From positions 806,001 to 870,000 of the forward strand of contig NZ_JANFLS010000002.1 in assembly GCF_024385465.1 (NCBI RefSeq): 64,000 nt of DNA, given 5' to 3'. The first letter of the stretch is position 1; every line of letters starts with the position of its first letter. This DNA is from Arthrobacter sp. zg-Y844. GTDB taxonomy: Bacteria > Actinomycetota > Actinomycetes > Actinomycetales > Micrococcaceae. The translations under genes and the position numbers were made by a program. The notes below the pieces were generated by a model. It had not been told where the DNA came from, did not search any database, and saw only the letters and a program-made list of their open reading frames with translations. Shown in pieces: positions 46,840 through 56,700 of the stretch.

Positions 46840-48180
46840 CTAGAGGATGCCCAGGTTCTTCTGCAGCTCGAACCTGGTCACCTGCTGGCGGTATTCGTTC
46901 CAGTCCGCACGCTTGTTCCGCAGGAAGTTCTCGAAGACCTGCTCGCCCAGGATGTCGGCCACCAGCTCGGACTCCTCCATGACACGCACGGCGTCATGCA
47001 GGGACGCCGGCAGCGGGTCGTGGCCCATGGCCCTGCGTTCGGCGGCGCTCAGGCTCTCGATGTCGTCCTCGGCGCCGGGGGGCAGGTCATAGCCCTCTTC
47101 AATGCCCTTCAGCCCGGCCCCGAGCAGGACGGCGTAGGACAGGTACGGGTTGGCGGCGGCGTCGATGCCGCGGTATTCGATGCGTGCCGACTGGCCCTTG
47201 TTCGGCTTGTACAACGGCACCCGCACCAGCGCGGACCGGTTGTTGTGGCCCCAGGACAGGTAGCTCGGGGCTTCACCGCCGCCCCAAAGCCGCTTGTAGG
47301 AGTTCACGAACTGGTTGGTGACGGCCGTGAATTCCGGGGCGTGCCGCAGGATGCCCGCCATGAACTGGCGTGCGGTGGTGGAGAGCTGGAACTCGGCACC
47401 GGCCTGGAAGAAGGCGTTGCTGTCGCCCTCAAAGAGGGAGAAGTGGGTGTGCATGCCGGAACCGGGATGATGCGAGAAGGGTTTGGGCATGAAGCTCGCG
47501 TAGCAGTTGGTCATCAAGGCGACTTCCTTGACCACTGTGCGGAAGGTCATGATGTTGTCCGCGGTCTGCAGGGCATCGGCATAGCGCAGGTCGATCTCGT
47601 TCTGCCCCGGCCCGGCCTCGTGATGGCTGAACTCCACGGAGATGCCCACTGCTTCAAGCATGGACACGGCCGTGCGGCGGAAGTCCTGCGCCACGCCGCC
47701 CGGGACGTGGTCGAAGTAGCCGGCCTGGTCCACGGGAACGGGCTGGCCGTCTTCGCCGAGTTCATCGGACTTCAGCAGGTAGAACTCGATCTCGGGGTGG
47801 GTGTAGCAGGTGAAGCCCATGTCCGCGGCCTTCGCCAGCTGGCGCTTGAGCACGTTCCGCGGGTCGGCAGCCGACGGCTGGCCGTCCGGGGTGAGGATGT
47901 CGCAGAACATCCGCGAGGTCTGCTCCTCGTCGCCGCGCCAGGGCAGGATCTGGAAGGTGGAGGGGTCGGGCTGGGCCAGCAGGTCCGACTCGAAGATCCG
48001 GGCCAGGCCCTCGACCGAGGAACCGTCAAAGCCCAGGCCTTCCTCGAAGGCGCCTTCCACTTCCGCCGGCGCCAGCGCCACGGACTTCAGCTGGCCGACG
48101 ACGTCGGTAAACCACAACCGCACAAACCGGACATCGCGCTCCTCGATGGTGCGCAGAACGAATTCCTGCTGGCGGTTCAT
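46840..48180 (-). CDS. glnA2: Glutamine synthetase GlnA2 (type I, not adenylylated)
   Basis: 446 residues with LWFTDVVGQLKS, LGFDGSSVEG, HHEAGPGQNEIDL and FMPKPFSHHPGSGMHTH. The tyrosine segment of the adenylylated GS is replaced by EEGYDLPPGAEDDI, so control by GlnE is not expected. The ATG at 48180 follows AAGAAGGTAAGG; the frame is open to 48282, but that extension is not protein-like. Confidence 0.94.
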   Translation of the reverse strand: MNRQQEFVLRTIEERDVRFVRLWFTDVVGQLKSVALAPAEVEGAFEEGLGFDGSSVEGLARIFESDLLAQPDPSTFQILPWRGDEEQTSRMFCDILTPDGQPSAADPRNVLKRQLAKAADMGFTCYTHPEIEFYLLKSDELGEDGQPVPVDQAGYFDHVPGGVAQDFRRTAVSMLEAVGISVEFSHHEAGPGQNEIDLRYADALQTADNIMTFRTVVKEVALMTNCYASFMPKPFSHHPGSGMHTHFSLFEGDSNAFFQAGAEFQLSTTARQFMAGILRHAPEFTAVTNQFVNSYKRLWGGGEAPSYLSWGHNNRSALVRVPLYKPNKGQSARIEYRGIDAAANPYLSYAVLLGAGLKGIEEGYDLPPGAEDDIESLSAAERRAMGHDPLPASLHDAVRVMEESELVADILGEQVFENFLRNKRADWNEYRQQVTRFELQKNLGIL

Positions 48181-48320
48181 CCTTACCTTCTTTCCTCTAC
48201 ACGGCTCAGAGACATGTGAAACCTTCTTCACTCTACCTACGTGTGCAGGATTTGGTCGGCAGCCCGCGGGTATCCCCCGCAACGAATCCGCCGGGCGGGT
48301 CCCCGCGGTGCGTTGTTTAG

Positions 48321-48326
48321 TAGGCT
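48321..48326 (+). promoter_or_regulatory. -10 element TAGGCT, leaderless start of panB
   Basis: TAGGCT ends 6 bases before the panB ATG. Confidence 0.6.
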
Positions 48327-48332
48327 CGAAGC

Positions 48333-49199
48333 ATGACCAGTGCCGAACAGCCCTCCCCGTACGCCGCCAATCCCGCGGACCCCTCCGTTCCTGAAGCTCC
48401 GGCGCTGAAGAAAATCCGCATCTCGCACCTGCAGCAGTTGAAGGACAACGGCGGCCGGTTCGCCATGCTGACCGCTTATGACCAGTACGCCGCCGGCATT
48501 TTCGACGAAGCCGGCATCGAGGTGCTGCTGGTGGGCGATTCGGCCGCGAACAACGTGATGGGCCACGCCACCACCCTGCCGATCACCATGGACGAGATGA
48601 TCGTCTTCGCGCGGTCCGTCACGGCCGGAGCCAGCCACTCGCTGGTGGTCTGCGACCTTCCGTTCGGTTCCTATGAGGTTTCCCCCGCCCAGGCCATCGA
48701 GTCTTCGGTGCGGCTCATGAAGGAAGGCCTGGTCCATGCGGTGAAGATGGAAGGCGGGCGGCATTACGTTGACCATGTCCGTGCCATGACGGCGGCAGGC
48801 ATTCCGGTCATGGCGCATGTGGGCTTCACTCCGCAGGCCGAGCACGCGCTCGGCGGCTACAAGGTGCAGGGCCGCGGCGATGCGGGAGCCGCAGTGGTGC
48901 AGGACGCCGTCGCCCTCGCGGAGGCCGGGGCGTTCTGCGTGTTGATGGAAATGGTGCCCGCCGACGTCGCCGCGGAGGTCGACGCCGCGGTGAGGGTACC
49001 GACCATCGGGATCGGCGCCGGCAACGCCACCACCGGGCAGGTGCTGGTCTGGCAGGACATGGCCGGCCTGCGCGGCGGGAAGCAGCCGCGTTTCGTCAAG
49101 GCGTTCGCGGACCTGCGCACCGAGCTGTCCCGGGCGGCGAAGGAATACGCCGCCGAGGTACGCAGCGGTTCCTTCCCCGGCCCGGAACACAGCTTCTAG
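48333..49199 (+). CDS. panB: 3-methyl-2-oxobutanoate hydroxymethyltransferase
   Basis: 288-residue first enzyme of pantothenate synthesis, adding a hydroxymethyl group from methylene-tetrahydrofolate to 2-oxoisovalerate. Metal and substrate motifs LLVGDSAANNVMGHATT, VKMEGG, HVGFTPQ and PTIGIGAGN are present. Position after glnA2 is as in M. tuberculosis. The gene ends in the first copy of a short repeat array. Confidence 0.96.
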   Translation: MTSAEQPSPYAANPADPSVPEAPALKKIRISHLQQLKDNGGRFAMLTAYDQYAAGIFDEAGIEVLLVGDSAANNVMGHATTLPITMDEMIVFARSVTAGASHSLVVCDLPFGSYEVSPAQAIESSVRLMKEGLVHAVKMEGGRHYVDHVRAMTAAGIPVMAHVGFTPQAEHALGGYKVQGRGDAGAAVVQDAVALAEAGAFCVLMEMVPADVAAEVDAAVRVPTIGIGAGNATTGQVLVWQDMAGLRGGKQPRFVKAFADLRTELSRAAKEYAAEVRSGSFPGPEHSF

Positions 49200-49261
49200 G
49201 GGCACAGCTTCTAAGAGATGCAGCGCCTAGGGAAACAGCCCCTAGGCGGCGCAGCTCCTAG
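49190..49261. repeat. Five 15-16 bp tandem repeats covering the panB stop codon
   Basis: CAGCnnCTAG-type units begin at 49190, 49205, 49221, 49236 and 49252. The first contains the panB stop (49197-49199), and the last contains the stop of the convergent small gene. Later copies add further TAA/TAG codons. Confidence 0.8.
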
Positions 49262-49419
49262 TCTTCGTCGGCGTCCCAGGCCTTGTTCCGTGCCTGCACC
49301 TTCTGCAGCGCGAGCTCGGCTTCCTCGCGGGTGGGGTACGGTCCCAGCAGCTTTGTCCAGTCCGACTGCGGGCCCTCCTCCACCTCGTGGGTCACTACGT
49401 TGAACCAGTAATCGGCCAT
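49258..49419 (-). CDS. 53-residue SPOR-like small protein
   Basis: The peptide runs from ADYWFNVVTHEVEEG through LLGPYPTREEAELALQKVQ to an acidic end. The phrase YPTREEAELALQ is typical of short SPOR-like proteins in Micrococcales. A strong AGGAGG ribosome site lies 5 bases before the ATG at 49419. It is convergent with panB and divergent from map. Function unknown. Confidence 0.82.
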   Translation of the reverse strand: MADYWFNVVTHEVEEGPQSDWTKLLGPYPTREEAELALQKVQARNKAWDADED

Positions 49420-49542
49420 GGGGTCCTCCTGTTGACGTGCCTTGGAACTTGCTTATGCCTTGCGTATCCCGTGCGTGTGCTTTGTGCACGGATCGGACCT
49501 GCCCTGCCGGCCGTCTCGTCCCGCCGTCGGGCACGCTGGCGA

Positions 49543-49548
49543 TAAGAT
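49543..49548 (+). promoter_or_regulatory. -10 element TAAGAT, leaderless start of map
   Basis: TAAGAT ends 7 bases before the map ATG at 49556. Confidence 0.6.
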
Positions 49549-49555
49549 CGATGGT

Positions 49556-50434
49556 ATGCCCCAGAAACTTGCCACTGCACCTGCTGGACACCTGACGCCG
49601 GGGAGCGTGAGCCCCCGGCTCCGGGTTCCGTCGTCGATCCCCCGCCCCGAATACGTGGACAGGGAAGCACCCGCACCGTTCACCGGGTCCGAGGTCAAGT
49701 CCGCGGAAACCATCGAGAAGATCCGGATCGCCAGCCGGATTGCCGCGCAGGCCATCGTTGAGGTCGGCCGGCACATCGCTCCCGGCGTCACCACCGACGA
49801 GCTGGACCGGATCGGCCACCAGTTCCTGCTGGACTCCAATGCCTACCCCTCAACGCTGGGCTACCGCGGATTCCCGAAGTCCCTGTGCTCCTCCGTGAAC
49901 GAGGTCATCTGCCACGGCATTCCGGACACCACGGTGCTGCAGGACGGCGACATCATCAACATCGATATCACCGCCTACATCAACGGCGTCCACGGCGACA
50001 CCAACTGGACCTTCCTCGTCGGAGACGTCGACGACGAGTCCCGGCTGCTGGTGGAGCGCACCCAGGAATCCCTGCGCCGGGCCATCAAGGCCGTCGCCCC
50101 GGGCCGGGAAATCAATGTCATCGGCCGTACCATCGAGTCCTACGCCAAGCGTTTCGGCTACGGTGTTGTCCGTGACTTCACCGGCCACGGCGTCGGCGAA
50201 GCCTTCCACACCGGCCTGATCATTCCGCATTACGACGCCGCGCCCGCCTACAGCAGGCTGATGGAACCGGGAATGGTGTTTACGATTGAACCTATGCTCA
50301 CTCTCGGCACCATCGAGTGGGACATGTGGGATGACAACTGGACAGTCCTCACCAAGGACCGCAAACGCACCGCGCAGTTCGAGCACACCTTGCTCGTCAC
50401 TGATGACGGCGCCGAAGTTCTGACCCTTCCCTGA
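49556..50434 (+). CDS. map: Methionine aminopeptidase type I
   Basis: 292 residues; removes initiator methionine. Metal ligands appear in [17 protein letters not shown] (two Asp), GHGVGEAFH (His), FTIEPM (Glu) and QFEHTLLVT (Glu). An N-terminal extension of about 40 residues with SSIPRPEYV is like the SH3-binding type Ic enzymes of actinobacteria. The ATG at 49556 has a -10 element directly before it and no ribosome site; starts upstream are rejected. Confidence 0.95.
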   Translation: MPQKLATAPAGHLTPGSVSPRLRVPSSIPRPEYVDREAPAPFTGSEVKSAETIEKIRIASRIAAQAIVEVGRHIAPGVTTDELDRIGHQFLLDSNAYPSTLGYRGFPKSLCSSVNEVICHGIPDTTVLQDGDIINIDITAYINGVHGDTNWTFLVGDVDDESRLLVERTQESLRRAIKAVAPGREINVIGRTIESYAKRFGYGVVRDFTGHGVGEAFHTGLIIPHYDAAPAYSRLMEPGMVFTIEPMLTLGTIEWDMWDDNWTVLTKDRKRTAQFEHTLLVTDDGAEVLTLP

Positions 50435-50471
50435 TCCGCCGACCCGAGCTCAGAACTACTACTGGAGAACC

Positions 50472-51275
50472 ATGGCCAAGAAGCATAAGTCCGACAAGCA
50501 CGTCGACGCCGTCATTGGAATTGATATCGGGGGCACGGGCATCAAGGGCGGCATCGTCGACCTGTCCAAGGGCAAGCTGATTGGCGATCGTTTCCGCATT
50601 CCCACCCCGCAGCCTGCGACACCCGAGGCCGTGGCCGGAGTGGTGAGCCAGATCGTCGAGGAGCTGTCCTCCCGTCCCGGCGGCCCCGGCCCCGACGTCC
50701 CGGTGGGCGTCACCTTCCCGGCCATCATCCAGCACGGCATTGCCCGTTCCGCGGCAAACGTGGATAAGAGCTGGATAGACACCGACGTCGACACACTGCT
50801 CACCAAGGCCCTCGGCCGCGACGTGCAGGTCATGAACGACGCCGACGCCGCGGGACTCGCGGAGGCCCGCTACGGTGCAGGCCGTGAAGTGGACGGCACC
50901 GTCCTCGTGATCACCCTGGGCACCGGAATCGGTTCGGCCCTGATCTACAAGGGCATGCTGGTTCCCAACGCCGAGCTCGGCCACCTGGAAATCGACGGGC
51001 ACGACGCCGAAACGAAGGCTTCCGCCTCCGCCCGGGAACGCGACGGGATCGGCTGGGAAGAGTACGCCCAGCGGCTGCAGCGCTACTTCTCGCATGTGGA
51101 GTTCCTCTTCTCCCCCGACCTGTTCGTGATCGGCGGCGGCATCTCCAAGCGCAGCGAGGACTTCCTGCCGATGCTCGAACTGCGGACTCCGATGGTCACG
51201 GCCAACCTCAAGAACAACGCCGGCATTGTCGGCGCCGCGCTGCAGGCAGCCATGCACTTCAAATACATCAAGTAG
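50472..51275 (+). CDS. ppgK: Polyphosphate glucokinase
   Basis: 267-residue ROK-family kinase that phosphorylates glucose with polyphosphate or ATP. Phosphate loop GIDIGGTGIKGGIVDL, catalytic VMNDADAAG, and LGTGIGSALI, all as in PPGK of mycobacteria and Arthrobacter. A GGAGA ribosome site precedes the ATG. It lies 37 bases after map and ends in a strong terminator. Confidence 0.95.
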   Translation: MAKKHKSDKHVDAVIGIDIGGTGIKGGIVDLSKGKLIGDRFRIPTPQPATPEAVAGVVSQIVEELSSRPGGPGPDVPVGVTFPAIIQHGIARSAANVDKSWIDTDVDTLLTKALGRDVQVMNDADAAGLAEARYGAGREVDGTVLVITLGTGIGSALIYKGMLVPNAELGHLEIDGHDAETKASASARERDGIGWEEYAQRLQRYFSHVEFLFSPDLFVIGGGISKRSEDFLPMLELRTPMVTANLKNNAGIVGAALQAAMHFKYIK

Positions 51276-51286
51276 CAGTTACACCA

Positions 51287-51320
51287 AAAAGCGGCGGAAG
51301 GGTTCCTTCCGCCGCTTTTG
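51287..51320. terminator. Bidirectional terminator between ppgK and nrdR
   Basis: A 15-bp stem AAAAGCGGCGGAAGG with its complement (51287-51301 and 51305-51319), A-rich on the left and T-rich on the right, fits both convergent genes. Confidence 0.9.
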
Positions 51321-51337
51321 CTATGCCTGGATCCATT

Positions 51338-51397
51338 TACTGCGCAGGCTCTTTTACTGCGAGGGCTCTTTCTTGCTGCGAAGGGCCTTTTACTGCG
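51338..51397. repeat. Four 17-19 bp imperfect tandem repeats at the nrdR 3-prime end
   Basis: TACTGCG-type units begin at 51338, 51355, 51374 (altered) and 51391. The last covers the nrdR stop codon (minus strand CGCAGTAA), so the stop region has been copied downstream of the gene. Confidence 0.75.
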
Positions 51398-51890
51398 CGG
51401 TGAGCGGGCGCTGGGCACCGCTCGGGACTCGTCCCGAATTTTCCCGGGCCTCGGTCCGCAGCTTCTCGATGGCGGTCTCGAAGTCCTCGAGGGAGTCGAA
51501 GGACTGGTAGACGCTGGCAAAACGCAGGTACGCCACCTGGTCCAGCTTCTGCAGCGGAGTGAGGATGGCCAGCCCCACCTCGTGGGCATCGATCTCTGCT
51601 ACCCCGCTGGCCCGGATGGATTCCTCCACTTCCTGGGCCAGCATGGCGAGGTCGTCTTCGCTCACGGGCCGGCCCTGGCAGGCTTTGCGCACGCCGTTGA
51701 TCACCTTGCTGCGGCTGAAGGGCTCGCCGACCCCGGAGCGCTTGATGACGCTCAGGCTGGTGGTTTCCACTGTGGAGAAACGGCGCCCGCACTGCGGGCA
51801 CTGCCGGCGCCGGCGGATCGCAGAGCCGTCGTCAGCCAGGCGGCTGTCCACGACGCGGGAATCAGCGTTGCGGCAAAACGGACAGTACAT
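51390..51890 (-). CDS. nrdR: Transcriptional repressor NrdR
   Basis: 166-residue ATP-cone repressor of ribonucleotide reductase genes. Zinc ribbon cysteines C3, C6, C31 and C34 (MYCPFC and CPQCGRRF). The ATP-cone runs from about residue 49 ([16 protein letters not shown]). Its own promoter and two NrdR-like boxes are upstream, so autoregulation is likely. No ribonucleotide reductase gene is in the window. Confidence 0.96.
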   Translation of the reverse strand: MYCPFCRNADSRVVDSRLADDGSAIRRRRQCPQCGRRFSTVETTSLSVIKRSGVGEPFSRSKVINGVRKACQGRPVSEDDLAMLAQEVEESIRASGVAEIDAHEVGLAILTPLQKLDQVAYLRFASVYQSFDSLEDFETAIEKLRTEARENSGRVPSGAQRPLTAQ

Positions 51891-51927
51891 ATCCCGTCCT
51901 TTCGCGAAGGGGCCTTATGGTGCTCTC

Positions 51928-51957
51928 ACTATAGGGCCCGCCCTGCCGCATCACCAA
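51928..51957 (-). promoter_or_regulatory. nrdR promoter
   Basis: Minus-strand TTGGTG (51952-51957) and TATAGT (51928-51933) are separated by 18 bases. Transcription would start near 51921, about 30 bases before the nrdR ATG. Confidence 0.65.
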
Positions 51958-51963
51958 GTGCAT

Positions 51964-52004
51964 AACCACAACATGTAGTGCCGGCATTACTACATGTAGG
52001 TAGC
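51964..52004. promoter_or_regulatory. Two NrdR-like boxes
   Basis: ACAACATGTAGTG and ACTACATGTAGGT share a central ACATGT at 51971-51976 and 51992-51997. Their centres are 21 bp apart, two helical turns, as expected for cooperative NrdR binding. They lie just upstream of the nrdR -35 element. Confidence 0.7.
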
Positions 52005-52100
52005 TCCGCGTGCCGGACTGCGAAGCGAGCGGGTCCGGGGCGCGCCGGGCCCCGGGCCGGGGCCGAATCCCTCCCGTTGAGGAAAAACCCCGCGGGCTGT

Positions 52101-52170
52101 CGCAATCCCTGCGGTTTGTGGCAATCCCTGCTTCGCGCGGCGCAGGGATCAGCACAAACCGAAGGGATCA
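52101..52170. repeat. Large imperfect inverted repeat with internal direct repeats
   Basis: The left arm (52101-52131) and right arm (52142-52170) pair through GCGGTTTGTG with CACAAACCG and AATCCCTGC with GCAGGGAT. GCAATCCCTG occurs twice in the left arm, and CCGAAGGGA recurs on the right. No T run follows. Confidence 0.6.
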
Positions 52171-52328
52171 GGACCAACCGAAGGGAAACCACGGGCCCGG
52201 AGCGCGCAGGCGCCCGGGTTAGGCGGCTTTAGTCTCCCGGCGAACTCTGCGAGCAAGGGATTTCGTTGCCGCCGTTCCGGGCGCCGAAGCGCTCCGGAGC
52301 CGAAGCGGGCCAAACCCTGGCCCGCGTG

Positions 52329-53678
52329 CTATTCGAAGCGGATGCTGACGGCGTCGCCGTGGGCCGGCAGGTCTTCCGCCCGCGAGAGGGCCACGATATC
52401 GGCGCTCACTTCTTCCAGCGCTTCACGGTTGTAGTTGACCACCTGGATGGCACGCATGAAGGTGGTGACGTTCAGCCCGGAGGAAAAAGCCGCCGTGCCG
52501 CCGGTGGGCAGCACGTGGTTGGAACCGGCGCAGTAATCGCCCAGGCTGACGGGACTGTAGTCCCCTACGAAAATGGCACCGGCGCTTCGGACCCGCGCTG
52601 CCACGGCCTCGGCGTCGGCCGTCTGGATTTCGAGGTGTTCGGCGGCGTAGGCGTCGCAGACGGCAATGCCCTGCTCCAGCCCGTCAACCAGGATCACCCC
52701 GGACTGGGCGCCGGAGAGAGCCGTGCGCACGCGTTCGCTGTGCTTGGTCTCCGCGACCTGGCGCTCCAGTTCCTCCCGGACCTTCCCGGCGAGCTGCTCC
52801 GACGCAGTGACCAGGACGGATCCGGCATTGGGATCATGTTCGGCCTGGCTGACCAGGTCCGCAGCGACCAGCCGGGCATCGCCCGTCTCGTCCGCCAGGA
52901 CCATGATCTCGGTGGGACCCGCCTCGGAATCAATGCCGACCACGCCCTTGACCAGGCGCTTGGCAGTCGCCACGAAAACGTTGCCGGGTCCGGTCACCAC
53001 GTCTACGGGCAGGACGGCGGCATTGGCGTCGTCCGCAGGAACACCGTAGGCAAACGCGGCAATGGCCTGGGCGCCGCCCACAGCGTAGACCTCGTCAATA
53101 CCCAGCAGCTTGGCGGCGGCAAGGATGGTGGGGTGCGGCAGTCCGCCGAATTCCTTCTGCGGCGGAGAGGCCAGGGCCAGGGAAGCGACGCCCGCCTCCT
53201 GGGCAGGCACCACGTTCATGACCACGGAAGACGGATATACCGCCAGTCCGCCCGGAACATAAAGCCCAACGCGGGAGACGGGCATCCATTTATGCGTCAG
53301 GACCGCACCGGGACGGATTTCCACCTCGGCATCGGCAGGGCGCTGGGCCCGGGCAAAGATCCGGGTCCGCTGGATAGCTGTTTCCAGGGCGGCCCGCACG
53401 GCGGGGTCCAACTGCTCGAGCGCCGAGTCGAGCGCGGCCGCCGGCACCCGGACCTCGTGCTGGTCCACGCCGTCGAAGCGCTGGGCCAGTTCCGTCAATG
53501 CGGTAAAGCCCCGCGTACGGACATCGGTAATGATGGCGGAGACGGCGTCCGACGCCGCGTCGAACGTGGTTTCGGCCCGCGGCATGGCAGCCTTCAGCTC
53601 AGCGGGACTGAGATGCTGCCCGCGCAGGTCAATCGTGCGGAAGGAATCAAAGGCTGCTGCGGGGCTGGATGAATTCAC
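52329..53678 (-). CDS. hisD: Histidinol dehydrogenase
   Basis: 449-residue zinc enzyme that makes histidine from histidinol in two NAD-dependent steps. [50 protein letters not shown] and the catalytic EHLEIQ are present, as is [11 protein letters not shown]. The start is GTG at 53678, 6 bases after TAGAAT. No other his gene follows in this window on this strand. Confidence 0.97.
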   Translation of the reverse strand: MNSSSPAAAFDSFRTIDLRGQHLSPAELKAAMPRAETTFDAASDAVSAIITDVRTRGFTALTELAQRFDGVDQHEVRVPAAALDSALEQLDPAVRAALETAIQRTRIFARAQRPADAEVEIRPGAVLTHKWMPVSRVGLYVPGGLAVYPSSVVMNVVPAQEAGVASLALASPPQKEFGGLPHPTILAAAKLLGIDEVYAVGGAQAIAAFAYGVPADDANAAVLPVDVVTGPGNVFVATAKRLVKGVVGIDSEAGPTEIMVLADETGDARLVAADLVSQAEHDPNAGSVLVTASEQLAGKVREELERQVAETKHSERVRTALSGAQSGVILVDGLEQGIAVCDAYAAEHLEIQTADAEAVAARVRSAGAIFVGDYSPVSLGDYCAGSNHVLPTGGTAAFSSGLNVTTFMRAIQVVNYNREALEEVSADIVALSRAEDLPAHGDAVSIRFE

Positions 53679-53684
53679 ACCATC

Positions 53685-53690
53685 ATTCTA
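53685..53690 (-). promoter_or_regulatory. -10 element TAGAAT, leaderless start of hisD
   Basis: TAGAAT on the minus strand ends 6 bases before the GTG at 53678. Confidence 0.6.
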
Positions 53691-53762
53691 CCCAGCACCG
53701 TTCACGGCCTGCGGCGAATATGTCGCCGGACGCAGCAATGGACGCCGGGCGCCCGGCCGGGC

Positions 53763-56700
53763 CTAGCCGTCCAGGCAGGCCGGGCCGAGCAGCACCTTCA
53801 GGTCACCGAACAGCGACGGAGTGGGGTTCACCCGCATGTCCACGCCCAGCTTCATTACTTCCACCGTGCGGGAGCCGTTGAGCCGGATCTGCACCTCGGA
53901 GGTACCCGGGTGCGTCCGCAGTACGTCGCCGAGCTGGGAGACCACGGTCTCGGTGGCCTTGTAGGTGGCCATGGAAATCACCACAGGCCCGGAATGACCC
54001 TCGCTGAGGTCGGGGACCGTGAGTTCCTGCGCGTTCAGCGTGACGGCGCCGTCGTCGCGCCGCTGCAGCCGGCCGCGGACCACCACAATCAGGTCCTCGG
54101 CCAGCACGGCGGCAATGGGACCGTAGACCTGCCCGAAGAACATCACTTCCATGGAACCGGCGAGGTCCTCGATCTCGCAGCGGGCGTACGCATTGCCGCT
54201 GTTCTTGGCAATACGCCGCTGGAGCGAGGTGATCATGCCCGCGATGGTGACGATCGCGCCGTCGGGCGGGCCTTCCTCTCCGACAATGTTGGTGATCGAC
54301 GAGTCGGCGTGCTGGCTGAGGATGCCCTCCAGGCCCTGCAGCGGGTGGTCCGAGACGTAGAGGCCGAGCATGTCGCGTTCGAAGGACAGCTTGTCCTTCT
54401 TCTCCCACTCCGGAAGGTCCGGAATATCGATGCTGATCGAGTCCTCCGGTTCCTGGTCGGAAATGGCGGCGAAGAGGTCGAACTGCCCCACGGCCTCGTT
54501 GCGTTTGAGCACCACCACGGAGTCGATCGCTTCTTCGTGGATCATCGCCAGCGGACGCCGGGCATGGCCCATCGAGTCGAAGGCACCCGCCTTGATCAGG
54601 GACTCGATGGTGCGCTTGTTGCAGACCACCGCCGGAACCTTCATCAGGAAGTCCTTGAAGTTGGTGTACGCGCCCTTCTCCTCACGGGCGGCGACCATGG
54701 CCTGCACCACGTTGGCACCGACGTTGCGGATGGCGCCCATGCCGAAGCGGATGTCCTTGCCGACAGGGGTGAAGTTCACCGAGGATTCGTTCACGTCCGG
54801 CGGCAGGACCGTGATGCCCATCTTGCGGCACTCGTTCAGGTACAGCGCCAGCTTGTCCTTGTCATCGCCCACGGAGGTGAGCAGGGCCGCCATGTACTCG
54901 GCCGGATACTGGGCCTTCAGGTAGGCGGTCCAGTAGGAGACGACGCCGTAGGCCGCGGAGTGCGCCTTGTTGAAGGCGTAGTCGGAGAATGGGAGCAGGA
55001 TGTCCCAGAGCGCCTTGATGGCCGCTTCGGAGTAGCCGCGGTCCACCATGCCCTGGTGGAAGCCGGCGTACTGCTTATCCAGCTCCGATTTCTTCTTCTT
55101 GCCCATGGCACGGCGGAGAATATCTGCCTGGCCCAGGCTGAAGCCTGCCACCTTCTGGGCGATGGCCATAACCTGCTCCTGATACACAATCAGGCCGTAG
55201 GTGGTGTTCAGGATTTCCGCGAGCGGTTCCTCGAGCTCCGGGTGGATCGGGGTGATTTCCTGCTGGCCGGTCTTGCGCAGGGCGTAGTTCGTGTGTGAGT
55301 TCGCGCCCATGGGACCCGGGCGGTACAGGGCAATGACAGCGGAGATATCTTCAAAGTTATCCGGACGCATGCTCTTGAGCAGCGACCGCATTGGCCCGCC
55401 GTCGAGCTGGAACACACCCAGCGTGTCACCGCTGGCAAGGAGGTCGTAGGCTTCCTTCAAATCCAGCGGCAGGTCTTCCAGGACCAGGTCCTCGCCGCGG
55501 TTGTTCTTGATGTTCTCCACCGCGTCGGAGACGATCGTCAGGTTTCGAAGGCCGAGGAAGTCCATCTTGATGAGCCCCAGGCCTTCGCAGGTGGGGTAAT
55601 CGAACTGCGTGATCACCTGCCCGTCCTGTTCGCGGCGCATGATCGGGATGATGTCGATCAGCGGATCGGAGGACATGATCACGCCGGCGGCATGCACGCC
55701 CCACTGGCGCTTAAGGCCTTCAAGGCCCAGCGCGGTATCGAACACACGCTGGGAATCGGGGTCGGTGCGCAGCAGCTCGCGCAGCTCCTCGGCCTCGCCG
55801 TAGCGCTTGGCTTCCTTGTTGTGCACGTCGGCCAGGGACAGGCCTTTGCCCATCACGTCCGGCGGCATCGCCTTGGTAAGGCGTTCTCCGACCGAGAAGG
55901 GGTAGCCCATCACGCGGGAGGAGTCCTTCAGGGCCTGCTTGGCTTTGATGGTGCCGTAGGTAACGATCATGGCAACGCGCTCGTCGCCGTACTTCTCTGT
56001 GACGTAGTGGATCACTTCGGAGCGGCGCCGATCATCGAAGTCGACGTCGAAGTCAGGCATGGAGACGCGGTCCGGGTTCAGGAAGCGCTCGAAGATCAGG
56101 CCGTGCTGCAGCGGGTCCAGGTCGGTGATGCCCATCGCGTAGGCGGCCATTGAGCCGGCACCGGAGCCGCGGCCGGGGCCGACGCGGATTCCGTTTTCCT
56201 TGGCCCAGTTGATGAAGTCTGCCACCACGAGGAAGTAGCCCGGGAAGCCCATCTGGGCGATGATGCCCACTTCGTAGTCGGCGCGCTTGCGCACGGCGTC
56301 GCTGATCCCGTTCGGGTAGCGGCGATGCAGTCCGGCTTCGACTTCCTTGACGAACCAGGACTCCTCGTTCTCACCCTCCGGAGTCGGGAAGCGCGGCATG
56401 TAGTTGGCTTTGGTGTTGAATTCGACGTCGCAGCGCTCGGCGATGAGCAGGGTGTTGTCGCAGGCGTCCGGATGGTCGCGGAAAATGGCCCGCATTTCGT
56501 CCGGGGACTTGAGGTAGAACTCGTCGGCGTCGAACTTGAAGCGCTTGGGGTCGGCCAGCGAGGAGCCGGACTGCACGCACAGCAGCGCCGCATGCGCGGA
56601 GGCGTCTTCGGCGTGGGTGTAGTGCAGGTCATTGGTGGCCACCAGGGGCAGCTGCAGCTCGCGGGCCAGTTTGATCAGGTCCGCCTGCACGTTGCGCTCG

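Larger units (their letters stand above)
51891..52328 (-). other. Long intergenic region between nrdR and hisD
   Basis: 438 bases with no gene I can support. From the nrdR side it holds the nrdR promoter, two NrdR-like boxes, a very GC-rich stretch (about 52030-52070) and a large inverted repeat (52101-52170). The last 100 bases show nothing recognisable. Confidence 0.6.

Noticed and set aside
51891-52328. Adenosylcobalamin riboswitch before nrdR
   Set aside because: No B12-box-like sequence was found, and no ribonucleotide reductase gene is nearby.
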